Source: Mesorhizobium koreense
GTDB lineage: Bacteria; Pseudomonadota; Alphaproteobacteria; Rhizobiales; Rhizobiaceae
Length of the DNA stretch: 64,000 nucleotides
Assembly (NCBI RefSeq): GCF_031656215.1
Contig: NZ_CP134228.1
Span: 1,302,001-1,366,000, forward strand
Direction of reading: 5' to 3'
Below are positions 25,890-34,010 of the stretch, one piece after another. Within the stretch, counting starts at the first letter, position 1, and each line of letters opens with the position of its first letter. A model generated the notes under the pieces. That model was given only the letters and a program-made list of their open reading frames with translations. It did not search any database and had not been told where the DNA came from. A program made the translations under genes and the position numbers.

Positions 25890-27594
25890 AACGAGGCGGC
25901 CGATCCGCAGCAATTTCGAGCCGGGCAGTACGCGGTGGGCCGTGCGCCGCGCCCAGTGGATCGCGATGGGTATCGACGAGAAGGATTTCTCCAAACCGAA
26001 GGTCGCAATCGTCAACACGTCGAGCAAACTGTCCGTCTGCTACCAGCATCTGGACAGGCTTGCGGCGCGAGTTGAAACGGCAATCCGCGACAGCGGTGGG
26101 CTGCCCTTCGAGGTTCGCACGGCCGCGTCATCCGATTTCGTCACCAGTGCGGGCCGGCAAGGCCGGTATCTCATGCCGACGCGCGATCTCATGTCGTTCG
26201 ACGTAGAGGTTCAGATCGAGGGTGCGGAACTGGACGGGATGGTCCTTCTGTCGTCCTGCGACAAGACCACGCCTGCACATCTGATGGCGGCCGCGCGTCT
26301 CGACATCCCTTCGATCGTAGTGGCTTGTGGCTACCAGCTCGGTGGCAGCTGTGGCGGAAAATCGGTCGATATCGAGACGCTCTACAATTCCGTCGGCAGC
26401 TACAAGGCGGGCGAGATCGACCTTGAGCAACTCACCGAGATGAGCCGCGTGGCGATCATGGGCCCCGGTGTATGCGCCGGCCTCGCTACCGCGAATTCCA
26501 TGCATGTCATGGCCGAGGCGCTCGGCATGACTTTGCCGGGTAATACCCCGATCCGCGCCAGCTCGGATCGGTTGAACGAGATCTGCAACGCTGCCGGACG
26601 CCGCATTATGGAAATGGTGGAAGAGGATCTAAGACCTCGCGACATCCTGACGCCCCCGGCTTTCCGCAATGCCGTCCGTATAGCCGTGGCCCTGGGTGCC
26701 TCGGTCAATGTGGTGCGCCATCTGGCAGCGATCGCGCAAGAGGCCGAACTCGAGCTCGATGTCGTCGCAGAGGTGGAAAAGGCGGCGGCCCAAACACCGC
26801 TGATCGCCCGGATACGGCCGAACGGCGGCACGCGTATCGAGGATTTCGAGGCGGCCGGCGGCTGCATGGCAGCGCTCAAGGTGCTGGAGCAGGTTTTGGA
26901 GATCGACGCGGTAACGGTGAGCGGCAAGACGATCGGCCAACTGATCTCGAGCGCGGAAACGCCGAATTCACCACATCTTGCCAGTCTGGATTTCCCTTTC
27001 TCGACAGACCCCGGCCTGGCGATCATACGCGGCTCGCTGGCTCCAGATGGCGCGGTGGTCAAGATCGCGGCTGTCCCCGATCAAACCCGCCGTTTCTCCG
27101 GAAAGGCGCGGGTGTTCGAGAACGAGGCCGACGCCATCGAGAGGCTCGCTCCAACCCATCCGCAGCATATCGAGAGAGGTGACGTCGTCGTGCTGCGCAT
27201 GATGGGACCTAAAGGCGGACCCGGCACCGTGTTCGCCGCCAGCTTCATGGCCGCCTTGCAAGGCACGGACCTGGCAGGCGTCGTCGCGGTCGTCACCGAC
27301 GGGGAACTGTCGGGATTGAACAGCGGCATTACCATCGGCCAGGTGATGCCGGAAGCGGCCGAAGGCGGGCCGCTGGCCTATGTCGAAAGCGGCGACGAAA
27401 TCGCGATCGATCTGGGCCGGCGGACTATCGATCTGCTGGTCGATCGAGAAGAGATGGCGCGCCGCTTGCGCGTTCCACTGCGCCTGCCGGACGCTCCCCG
27501 CGGCTGGCTGTCGATATACCGTGCTACTGTCGGGCCGCTTGCGCGCGGCGCGGTAGTGGGAGACACAGTACGGCCAAAATCCGCCGGCGAGTAA
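25882..27594 (+). CDS. IlvD/Edd-family dehydratase
   Basis: Fe-S sugar-acid or dihydroxyacid dehydratase of 570 residues. Cluster cysteines are in SSCDKTTPAHL and GPGVCAGLATANSM, and the C-terminal substrate region has GPKGGPGT and DGELSGLNSG. This gives a 2-keto-3-deoxy acid from an aldonate, or a 2-oxoacid from a dihydroxyacid. Position in a catabolic operon, with no other branched-chain amino-acid genes, argues for a sugar-acid (arabinonate, xylonate or sulfogluconate type) dehydratase rather than IlvD itself. It overlaps the oxidoreductase gene and converges on the SuyA-like gene. Confidence 0.86.
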   Translation: MSRTRRPIRSNFEPGSTRWAVRRAQWIAMGIDEKDFSKPKVAIVNTSSKLSVCYQHLDRLAARVETAIRDSGGLPFEVRTAASSDFVTSAGRQGRYLMPTRDLMSFDVEVQIEGAELDGMVLLSSCDKTTPAHLMAAARLDIPSIVVACGYQLGGSCGGKSVDIETLYNSVGSYKAGEIDLEQLTEMSRVAIMGPGVCAGLATANSMHVMAEALGMTLPGNTPIRASSDRLNEICNAAGRRIMEMVEEDLRPRDILTPPAFRNAVRIAVALGASVNVVRHLAAIAQEAELELDVVAEVEKAAAQTPLIARIRPNGGTRIEDFEAAGGCMAALKVLEQVLEIDAVTVSGKTIGQLISSAETPNSPHLASLDFPFSTDPGLAIIRGSLAPDGAVVKIAAVPDQTRRFSGKARVFENEADAIERLAPTHPQHIERGDVVVLRMMGPKGGPGTVFAASFMAALQGTDLAGVVAVVTDGELSGLNSGITIGQVMPEAAEGGPLAYVESGDEIAIDLGRRTIDLLVDREEMARRLRVPLRLPDAPRGWLSIYRATVGPLARGAVVGDTVRPKSAGE

Positions 27595-27639
27595 CGAGGC
27601 ACGGGTTTCACGGCCCGAACGGCTCAGAGCAGATACGCT

Positions 27640-27653
27640 CCGGCAAATGCCGG
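27640..27653. terminator. bidirectional hairpin between convergent genes
   Basis: CCGGC-AAAT-GCCGG stem-loop lying in the 79-base gap between the convergent dehydratase and SuyA-like genes. There is no clear U-tract on either side, but its position suits a shared transcription stop. Confidence 0.35.
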
Positions 27654-27673
27654 GACCAAACGGAGCGCAGGCA

Positions 27674-27988
27674 TCATTCCTTGGGGGCGGCAGATTGCCT
27701 TGCCCTCTGGCTGACGAGGTTATGGACGTGGACATGCGCACCCGTCGCTACCGGTTGCGTCAATTGCCCGATCGGTGCCCCGTATTTGTAAATCTCGCTG
27801 CCCGCAGGCAGATCGGCGAGCGCGAATTTGTGGCCAAGCGGGATCGGTCCGAGCAGAGTGACGGAGGCGACCTCATCGCCACGGCGGACGCGCACAGAGC
27901 CCGACAGGTCGCGAAGCGCGATGGCGACGTGGTCGTTTCGCGCAATCTGAACGGCATCCCAGCCGGCTTCTTCTTTCGCTGCGCTCAC
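27674..27988 (-). CDS. UxaA-family hydro-lyase small subunit (SAF domain), SuyA-like
   Basis: 104-residue SAF-domain protein corresponding to the N-terminal part of altronate/galactarate dehydratases, or to the alpha subunit of (2R)-sulfolactate sulfo-lyase. Motifs are PLGHKFALADLPAGSEIYKYG and GAHVHVHNL; the latter ends the SuyA/UxaA SAF domain. GTG 27988 is the best start: AGGAG lies eight bases before it and it overlaps the large-subunit stop (GTGA), indicating translational coupling. It is the last gene of an eight-gene minus-strand operon. Assignment to SuyA rather than a split sugar-acid dehydratase rests on the partner and neighbours. Confidence 0.75.
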   Translation of the reverse strand: MSAAKEEAGWDAVQIARNDHVAIALRDLSGSVRVRRGDEVASVTLLGPIPLGHKFALADLPAGSEIYKYGAPIGQLTQPVATGAHVHVHNLVSQRARQSAAPKE

Positions 27989-29151
27989 AACGAGGCTCCT
28001 ATACGTGTAAAACACTCCGCGCCTTCGCCGACGGCCTCGCCCCAGGTGAGCGTACCGGAGGCAATCCCGATCACCTCGGCAAAAAGACGATCGGCGGCCG
28101 CATCCAGCGTTTCACGAGCTTGGAAGACGCTGCTGGCATCGAAGTCGATCTGGCTCTCCAAACGTTCCCTGGCGGTGGGATTGGCACTGATCTTGATCGT
28201 CGGCGCCAGCAGGCTGCAATAGGAGTTGCCGGGCCCTGTGGTGAACAGGATCATCTGGGTGCCCGAGGCGACGAAGCCGGTCATCGATTCAGGCGAAAAG
28301 CTCGGCCCGTCCATCAGGTAGAGGCCGGCGTGGTCCGGCGGCCCAGCGAAAGGCAGGAGGCCGGATATGGGTCGCGAGCCGGCTTTCGCTACCGCGCCCA
28401 GCGATTTCTCCTCGATCGTCGAGAGGCCACCGCGAATGTTCTCCGCGCCCGGATTGTTTCCGAGGAGATCGACGCCCGCCGCCGTGACAGCCGCCTCACG
28501 CGCGGCAACGGCGAGGACGATAGCCTCGCCGATCTCCGGTTTTGCCCCGCGATGGCGCAGGGCATGTTCGGCGCCCAGCCATTCGATCGTCTCGCCGATC
28601 ACCGCCGTGCCGCCGGCATCGACCAGCCGGTCGGCAAGCGCGCCGGCGAGCGGGTTGGCGGCAAGGCCCGAACTTGCGTCGGAATGACCACATTCGAGGC
28701 CGACATAGAGTTCGGAAACGCTGACAGGCTGTCTGCGTGCCCGCGAGATTTCCCGTGCCAGCCGGGAGCCGGCCCGGATGCCCAGTTCGGCAAGCGCAAG
28801 CGCGTCCTCATGCGTATCGTCAAGCGTGACGGTTTCGACCAGCACAGGTGATCTTGCGGCAATACCGTTCGCCACCTCGTCCGCGGAGCTGCGGTCGACC
28901 CCGATGATCAGCACGGCGCCATTGTTGGCATTGGCGCCTATCCCGACCAACTGCCGGAAATGGCATTTCTTGTCGGCGCCGAATTGGCCGCGTCCGTAAG
29001 GCGTTGCAACCAGCCTGCTGCCGGGAAGGGCGGCCGCGACGCGGGCAGCGCCTGTCGCGACCAGACCGTTGATGCCGAGGACCAGAAGGTGGTTACGCGT
29101 CCCCGGCCGGCCGGATTTGCGTGGAAATCCAAGAAACGTCTTTTCAACCAT
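27985..29151 (-). CDS. UxaA-family hydro-lyase large subunit, SuyB-like (possible sulfolactate sulfo-lyase)
   Basis: 388-residue catalytic subunit of the UxaA/GarD family. The segments ATPYGRGQFGADKKCHFR, GIGANANNGAVLIIGVD, LYVGLECGHSDASSGLAANP and GGLSTIEEKSLG resemble what I recall of SuyB, including the YGRxQFGAD run. The KTGCG and VGLGCE segments of typical altronate dehydratases are absent. SuyAB cleaves sulfolactate to pyruvate and sulfite. Coupling to the small subunit downstream, an upstream YihU-like reductase and an SsuABC-like transporter support a C3 sulfonate role, but another 2-hydroxyacid lyase or dehydratase remains possible. Confidence 0.72.
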   Translation of the reverse strand: MVEKTFLGFPRKSGRPGTRNHLLVLGINGLVATGAARVAAALPGSRLVATPYGRGQFGADKKCHFRQLVGIGANANNGAVLIIGVDRSSADEVANGIAARSPVLVETVTLDDTHEDALALAELGIRAGSRLAREISRARRQPVSVSELYVGLECGHSDASSGLAANPLAGALADRLVDAGGTAVIGETIEWLGAEHALRHRGAKPEIGEAIVLAVAAREAAVTAAGVDLLGNNPGAENIRGGLSTIEEKSLGAVAKAGSRPISGLLPFAGPPDHAGLYLMDGPSFSPESMTGFVASGTQMILFTTGPGNSYCSLLAPTIKISANPTARERLESQIDFDASSVFQARETLDAAADRLFAEVIGIASGTLTWGEAVGEGAECFTRIGASL

Positions 29152-29166
29152 GCGGCGGTTCTCGTG

Positions 29167-30186
29167 CTACCCCGCCCGCGCCATGCGCGGAAGCGGCGTG
29201 TCCTGCCTCAGCAGGCCCTCCTGCTTGAGTTCCAGCCAGAAATCCTCCGGTATGGCGTGCTTCATGTGGTGAAGGTTTTCCCCGACTTCCTGTGGCGAAA
29301 CCATTCCGGTGGCGACACTGGCCACGATCGGATGGCCGAGTGCGAATTGAAGCGCTGCGGCTGCGAGCGGCACATCGTGCAACGCACACACTTTCTCGAT
29401 GTGGCGGGTCTTGTTCAGAATTTCAGGGGTGGCATCCGCATAGAAATATCTGGCGCGAGGCTTCGCGCCGGTGGCCAGGATTCCGGAGTTGAAAGGTCCG
29501 GCGGCAACGATCGAGATGTCGCGTTTTTCGCAGACGGGGAACAGCTTTTCGAGCGGCGTCTGTTCCAGAAGCGTATAGCGACCGGCCAGCATGAAGCAGT
29601 CGAAATCACCTGTCTCGGCGAAGCGCACGAGAATGTCGGGATCATTGACGCCAACACCGATTGCCTTGACGGCGCCATCCGCGCGCAGCTTTTCCAACGC
29701 CCTGTATCCGCCTTCCATGACTTCGCGGAAACGGTCATCAATCGCGTCGCCATGCCACCTACGGTTCACGTCATGAATGTAGAGCATGTCGACGGCTGCC
29801 ATACCCAGCCGCTGGCAGCTATCATCCACCGAGCGCATGATACCGTCATAGCTGTAGTCATAGACGATCTCGAAGGGCAGCGTCTCGCGGAACATCGATT
29901 CCTGCGGACGGCCGGAGGTAGCCGGCTTGAGCAGCCGGCCGACTTTCGTGGAGAGCACGAAATCCTTCGGCCTGCCACGGAAAGCTTCGCCCAATCGATG
30001 TTCGGCAAGCCCGGTGCCGTAGAAAGGCGCGACATCGAAATAGGTGACGCCGCCGTCGCGGGCAGCGCGTACCGCCTGATGCGCCTGCTCATCGGGCACC
30101 TTGTCGAACAGCCCTCCGATCGGCCCGCAGCCGAAGCCGAGGACCGTGACCTCCAGGCCGGTGCGGCCGATGCGTCTCTTTTCCAT
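29167..30186 (-). CDS. aldo/keto reductase (aldose/pyridoxal 4-dehydrogenase-like)
   Basis: Cytosolic NAD(P)-dependent AKR of 339 residues with a (beta/alpha)8 barrel. The catalytic tetrad is visible as D and Y in YFDVAPFYGTG, K in LSTKVGR and H in YIHDVNRR. It resembles the L-fucose / D-threo-aldose 1-dehydrogenase and pyridoxal 4-dehydrogenase group, which oxidise hemiacetals to lactones or reduce aldehydes. It is 15 bases after the dehydrogenase gene and 15 bases before the SuyB-like gene, clearly within one operon. An aldehyde intermediate is therefore likely in this pathway; its identity is not shown. Confidence 0.86.
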   Translation of the reverse strand: MEKRRIGRTGLEVTVLGFGCGPIGGLFDKVPDEQAHQAVRAARDGGVTYFDVAPFYGTGLAEHRLGEAFRGRPKDFVLSTKVGRLLKPATSGRPQESMFRETLPFEIVYDYSYDGIMRSVDDSCQRLGMAAVDMLYIHDVNRRWHGDAIDDRFREVMEGGYRALEKLRADGAVKAIGVGVNDPDILVRFAETGDFDCFMLAGRYTLLEQTPLEKLFPVCEKRDISIVAAGPFNSGILATGAKPRARYFYADATPEILNKTRHIEKVCALHDVPLAAAALQFALGHPIVASVATGMVSPQEVGENLHHMKHAIPEDFWLELKQEGLLRQDTPLPRMARAG

Positions 30187-30201
30187 TCCGTTCCGTCCGA
30201 C

Positions 30202-31098
30202 CTAGCGCGCCATCCGCACCTTCACCCCGGCTTGCTCCTCGCGCAAGCGCAGGACAGCGCTGACATCGAGGCTGGCAAGCCCGTTGGTCGAAGCCTGCTT
30301 CAGCACATCGAACGCCGCTGATCCAACCGGCGTCTCGACGCCGAGCGACTTCGCCATCTGAACCGCCAGCCGGTGATCCTTTTCGGCCAGCCGCACCATG
30401 AAGCCGAGCGAGAAATCGTCGGCGAGCGCCTTCTTCGGCAGCGACACACCGAGCTGGTTGTTCCAGGCCATGGTGGTCCGCATCACCGACATCATCGTCT
30501 CCAGGCTAAGGCCGGCTTTGATGCCCATGACAAGCGCTTCGCTGGTCGCCGAGAGGATGGTGTTGGCAAGGAAATTGTTGGCGAGTTTCATCGCCTCGCC
30601 CATGCCAAGTTCGCCGCAGTAGAAATAGTCCGTTCCCATGCAGTCGAGGACGGGCCGCACCTCATCGACCACCTTGGGGTCGCCGCCGACAATCAGCGTC
30701 AGCGTCCCAGCAATGGCGTGGTCGGCAGTCTTGCCGACCGGGCTGTCCACCATGGCGATACCGCGCTCGGCGAGCGCCTTGCCGATTTTTCTGGTGTAAG
30801 CCGGGTCGATCGTGCTCATGTCGATCACCACCGCGCCCGGTTTCAGGCCGTGAATGGCACCGTCTTCGCCAAGGATAGCGTGCTCCACATCGGGACCATC
30901 CGGCAGCATGGTGATCAGCACATCTACGCCTTCCGCCGCTTTTTTCGGGGAGCCGGCAGTGGTGCCGCCGGCTCCTGCAAGCTTTTCCAGGGCGTCGGGA
31001 TTGAGGTCGAAGCCCTTCACGGGGAAACCCTTCTTCAGCACGTTCCGTGCCATCGGTCCGCCCATGGTGCCCAAACCGACAAATCCGATTTTCTTCAT
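30202..31098 (-). CDS. beta-hydroxyacid dehydrogenase, YihU-like (possible sulfolactaldehyde reductase)
   Basis: 298-residue NAD(P)-dependent member of the 3-hydroxyisobutyrate dehydrogenase family. The Rossmann motif is GFVGLGTMGGPMA, and the catalytic lysine region is MKLANNF (K171, N174, N175). The substrate loop reads DSPVGKTADHA (P120-T124), whereas ordinary family members have PVSGG at this place. E. coli sulfolactaldehyde reductase YihU, as I recall it, has PVGRTS here, with R123 contacting the sulfonate; this protein has K123 at the matching position. Its operon contains an SsuABC-like transporter and a SuyAB-like lyase. The sulfonate assignment is inference; a carboxylate substrate is the alternative. 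Confidence 0.8.
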   Translation of the reverse strand: MKKIGFVGLGTMGGPMARNVLKKGFPVKGFDLNPDALEKLAGAGGTTAGSPKKAAEGVDVLITMLPDGPDVEHAILGEDGAIHGLKPGAVVIDMSTIDPAYTRKIGKALAERGIAMVDSPVGKTADHAIAGTLTLIVGGDPKVVDEVRPVLDCMGTDYFYCGELGMGEAMKLANNFLANTILSATSEALVMGIKAGLSLETMMSVMRTTMAWNNQLGVSLPKKALADDFSLGFMVRLAEKDHRLAVQMAKSLGVETPVGSAAFDVLKQASTNGLASLDVSAVLRLREEQAGVKVRMAR

Positions 31099-31139
31099 GT
31101 TCGACGCCCTTTTCCTTCAATTTCCGGCGTTGCGCTGGT

Positions 31140-32378
31140 TCAGTTTTCCTGTGGCCACTTCGACTGTTCCCAGACCGGCAGGCCACGCACATCGGCCACG
31201 TCCTTGGCCGTGAAGGCCGACTCGTCCGGCACCTTGCCGGAAGCCTCGTAGGCCTGCTGCATGAGAGGGGCGCCCTTCGAAATCGCCTCGTTGATCTGAT
31301 CCCATGTGGTCGGCTGCGGGATGAGGCCGCCGGCGACCATGAACTTCGAGGCGGCCACGACCGCGCTGACATCGCCGCGGGTCGACCACACCCATTTGCG
31401 GGCATAGAGCACGTCGTCCTTCCATACTTTGGCGCCGAGGTCCGGCGGCAGCTCCCAGTATTTCTTGACGAGCTGCGACACATCGCCGGGATCCATCTTG
31501 ACGAGCGCCTCCAGCGCCTCCTGCTGGGCACTCATGAAAGCGACCGCCAGCTTCGGTGTCTTTTCCAGCAGCTTGTTCTGCGCCATCCACATGGAGCGGT
31601 GCAGGTAGTAGCCGTCCGGGTAGAAAGGTGACTTCTTCACCGACGGGAGCAGGATGCCGGCGCCTTCGCCCTCGGGACCCTTGTAGTGGTCTTCCGTATA
31701 GCCGTAGGAATTGACGATACCGACGGTGCCGACATCCTTCTGCGCCTTTAGGAAGGCCGGATAGATGACGACGGCGGCATCGAGGCCGGTCGGCACCGTG
31801 GCGGCCTGCGCCTGGGTCGGCGTATTGACGATCTTGATGCCGTTCGCCTTGGGATCGCCTGAGCCAAGCTGGTAGAGCAGGATCTGGGAAAGGGCGTTGT
31901 AAGGATCGCCGCCGAGAAGCGCGCCGATCGTCTTCCCCTTCAGGTCCTGGACATTGCGGATGCCGCTGTCGGGGCGGGTCGCCAACACGAAGCGCAAATG
32001 GCCCTCGCCGACATTGAGAATGCTCCAGGGCTGCTTGGCTGCGATGCCGCGAATGATCGGCGTGTTCCCCCACATGCCGAGGTCTAGATTGTTGCTGACG
32101 AAGGCCTCGACCTGCGGCATCGCCGACGGATAGTCGCGCCAGTCGACCTTGAGATTGTAGCCCAGCTTGGCAGCATGCTTCTCGAAGAGTTTTTGCTGCA
32201 TCATGTATTCAGTAATCGGCGAATTCGCCGCCGCCCAGGGCTGGCGGCCGACGGAGACAGATGCCTCTTCCGCCGCACGCGCGATCGAAGGCCGGTAAAG
32301 CGCCACGGCGCCGAGGCCGGCCGCGCCTGCCGCAAGCAGGGTACGCCGGTTTATGCCATTGTCTTTTCTGCGGGTCAT
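31140..32378 (-). CDS. ABC transporter substrate-binding protein, SsuA/TauA-like, Tat-exported
   Basis: 412-residue periplasmic receptor of the nitrate/sulfonate/taurine class. The N-terminus carries a twin-arginine signal (NRRTLLAAGAAGLGAVAL, cleavage after ~SIARAA). The mature part includes QPWAAANSP and a DLGMWGNTP segment typical of SsuA-like receptors. I chose ATG 32378 because GGAGGAG lies just upstream; a longer frame to 32435 lacks one. It is fourth in the minus-strand operon, after its permeases and ATPase and before the YihU-like gene. An anionic small ligand (sulfonate or aromatic acid) is likely. Confidence 0.85.
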   Translation of the reverse strand: MTRRKDNGINRRTLLAAGAAGLGAVALYRPSIARAAEEASVSVGRQPWAAANSPITEYMMQQKLFEKHAAKLGYNLKVDWRDYPSAMPQVEAFVSNNLDLGMWGNTPIIRGIAAKQPWSILNVGEGHLRFVLATRPDSGIRNVQDLKGKTIGALLGGDPYNALSQILLYQLGSGDPKANGIKIVNTPTQAQAATVPTGLDAAVVIYPAFLKAQKDVGTVGIVNSYGYTEDHYKGPEGEGAGILLPSVKKSPFYPDGYYLHRSMWMAQNKLLEKTPKLAVAFMSAQQEALEALVKMDPGDVSQLVKKYWELPPDLGAKVWKDDVLYARKWVWSTRGDVSAVVAASKFMVAGGLIPQPTTWDQINEAISKGAPLMQQAYEASGKVPDESAFTAKDVADVRGLPVWEQSKWPQEN

Positions 32379-32412
32379 TTCGTCTCCTCCATGTTTGGCC
32401 CTTTGGGCCGGT

Positions 32413-33243
32413 TTATGCTCTGACCGTGGCGGCATAGGCTTCGTCGCGTATGAGCTGCCAGATATGCTCGACGAGTTCCTGAAAGGCCGCGCTTGCCCGT
32501 ACCTCCGGCTTGCGCGGGCGCGGCAGGTTGACGGTTTCGATTTCCCGGATCCTGCCGGGATGACTCCCCATCACCACGACCCGGTCGGCCAGGAACACCG
32601 CTTCGTCGATGCCGTGGGTGATGAAGACTACTGTCCGCCGCTCGGCCTCCACACCGGTCTCGCCCCAGATGCGCAGGAGTTCCTCCTGCAGGATGACTCG
32701 CGTCTGCGCGTCGAGCGCGGCGAACGGCTCGTCCATCAGGAGCACATCGGGATCGTTCGCAAGGGCGCGTGCGAAGGCACAGCGCTGACGCATGCCGCCG
32801 GAGAGCTCGTAGGGATATTTGTTTTCCGCCCCGCTCAGCGCCACCAGCTCGATGAAGTGGCGGACGCGCTCGTCCCGTTGCTGTTTGGTGAGCGTCGAGC
32901 CCTTGCGGTAGCGCGGCCCGAATTCGATGTTCTCCCGCACGGTCTTCCAGGGAAACAGCGCATAATCCTGGAAAACGACGCCGCGCTCGGCGCCTGGGCC
33001 TTCTATGAATTTGCCGTCGAGTTCGAGGCTGCCGCTGGTCGGCGCCGTGAGGCCCGCGATCATGTTGAGGATCGTGGTCTTGCCGCATCCGGAGGGCCCG
33101 ACGATGCAAAGGAATTCGCCCGGCTTCACGTCGAGGTCGATGTCCTCCAGCGCGACGGTTCGCTCGCCCGTCCTCGGTAGGACGAATTCCTTGCGCACGT
33201 CGCGCAGGCGGAGCTTCGGCGCGGCGTCGTTCAGCGTTTCCAT
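32413..33243 (-). CDS. ABC transporter ATP-binding protein (SsuB/TauB-like)
   Basis: 276-residue ATPase of the importer. Walker A GPSGCGKTT, Q-loop FQDYALFPW, signature ELSGGMRQR, Walker B VLLMDEPFAALDAQT and switch ITHGIDEAVF are all visible. ATG 33243 overlaps the end of the second permease gene; ATG 33255 is an alternative, and neither has a strong Shine-Dalgarno, which fits coupled translation. Order in the operon is permease, permease, ATPase, receptor. FPWKTVRENIEFG is typical of the nitrate/sulfonate/taurine ATPase group. Confidence 0.9.
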   Translation of the reverse strand: METLNDAAPKLRLRDVRKEFVLPRTGERTVALEDIDLDVKPGEFLCIVGPSGCGKTTILNMIAGLTAPTSGSLELDGKFIEGPGAERGVVFQDYALFPWKTVRENIEFGPRYRKGSTLTKQQRDERVRHFIELVALSGAENKYPYELSGGMRQRCAFARALANDPDVLLMDEPFAALDAQTRVILQEELLRIWGETGVEAERRTVVFITHGIDEAVFLADRVVVMGSHPGRIREIETVNLPRPRKPEVRASAAFQELVEHIWQLIRDEAYAATVRA

Positions 33244-34010
33244 GGCATCATCCATTGTTCGAGCCGGCGCAGCCCCCGATCGATCACAAGCGCGACAAGC
33301 CCGACAGAGATCATGCACACGATGATGCCGTTCAGATCGACGCTGTAGGCGTAGAACACGAACATCATCTGGCCGATGCCGCCGGTTGAACCGCCGCCGG
33401 CCTTGGCGCCGACGGCGAGTTCGGCGGCGATGATCGAGGTCCAAGCGACGCCGAGCGCCAACCGGGCACCGACGAAGATGTAGGGAAGGGCGCCCGGCAG
33501 CACGACCGTCCGCAGGACGGTGAGGCGGTCGACACCAAGTGTACGGGCAGCGCGGACGAGCTGCGGGTCGACGCTCTTCACGCCATGGATGGTGTTGACG
33601 ATCATCGGGAAGAAGGCGGCATAGCCGACGATGAAAGCGGCCGCGGGCGTTCCTGTCCCGAACCACAAAATGGCGAGAGGCAGGAGCGCTATCGGCGCGA
33701 TCGATCGGAAGCTTTCCACCAGCGGGTCGATCGACCGGTCGATGGCGCGATAGGTTCCCATCAGTGCGCCGAGGACGAGCGCGAAGGCGGCGGCCCAGGC
33801 AAAGCCGGCGAGTACGCGGCCGAGGCTCTGGATCAGCGCGAGCGGAAGATCGCCGCTGCCGATAAGGTTCCACGCCGCCGCCACGACATGGGTCGGCATC
33901 GGCGTGCGCGGCGAATGCGAACCGAAGGTCACGAGCAGTTGCCAAAGGACCAGCAGTCCGACCGGGAGCACGGTCGCGCGTAGCAGCGAGGATCCGGCCA
34001 GGCGCGTCAT
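33231..34010 (-). CDS. ABC transporter permease 2 (SsuC/TauC-like)
   Basis: 259-residue inner-membrane permease with about six helices. The EAA loop lies around LVRAARTLGVDRLTVLRTVVLPGALPYI, which contacts the ATPase. The ATG at 34010 overlaps the upstream permease stop (ATGA). The C-terminus WMMPWKR overlaps the ATPase start. With its paralogue it probably forms a heterodimeric channel; most SsuC/TauC systems are homodimers, so the two-permease arrangement is a modest departure. Confidence 0.9.
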   Translation of the reverse strand: MTRLAGSSLLRATVLPVGLLVLWQLLVTFGSHSPRTPMPTHVVAAAWNLIGSGDLPLALIQSLGRVLAGFAWAAAFALVLGALMGTYRAIDRSIDPLVESFRSIAPIALLPLAILWFGTGTPAAAFIVGYAAFFPMIVNTIHGVKSVDPQLVRAARTLGVDRLTVLRTVVLPGALPYIFVGARLALGVAWTSIIAAELAVGAKAGGGSTGGIGQMMFVFYAYSVDLNGIIVCMISVGLVALVIDRGLRRLEQWMMPWKR

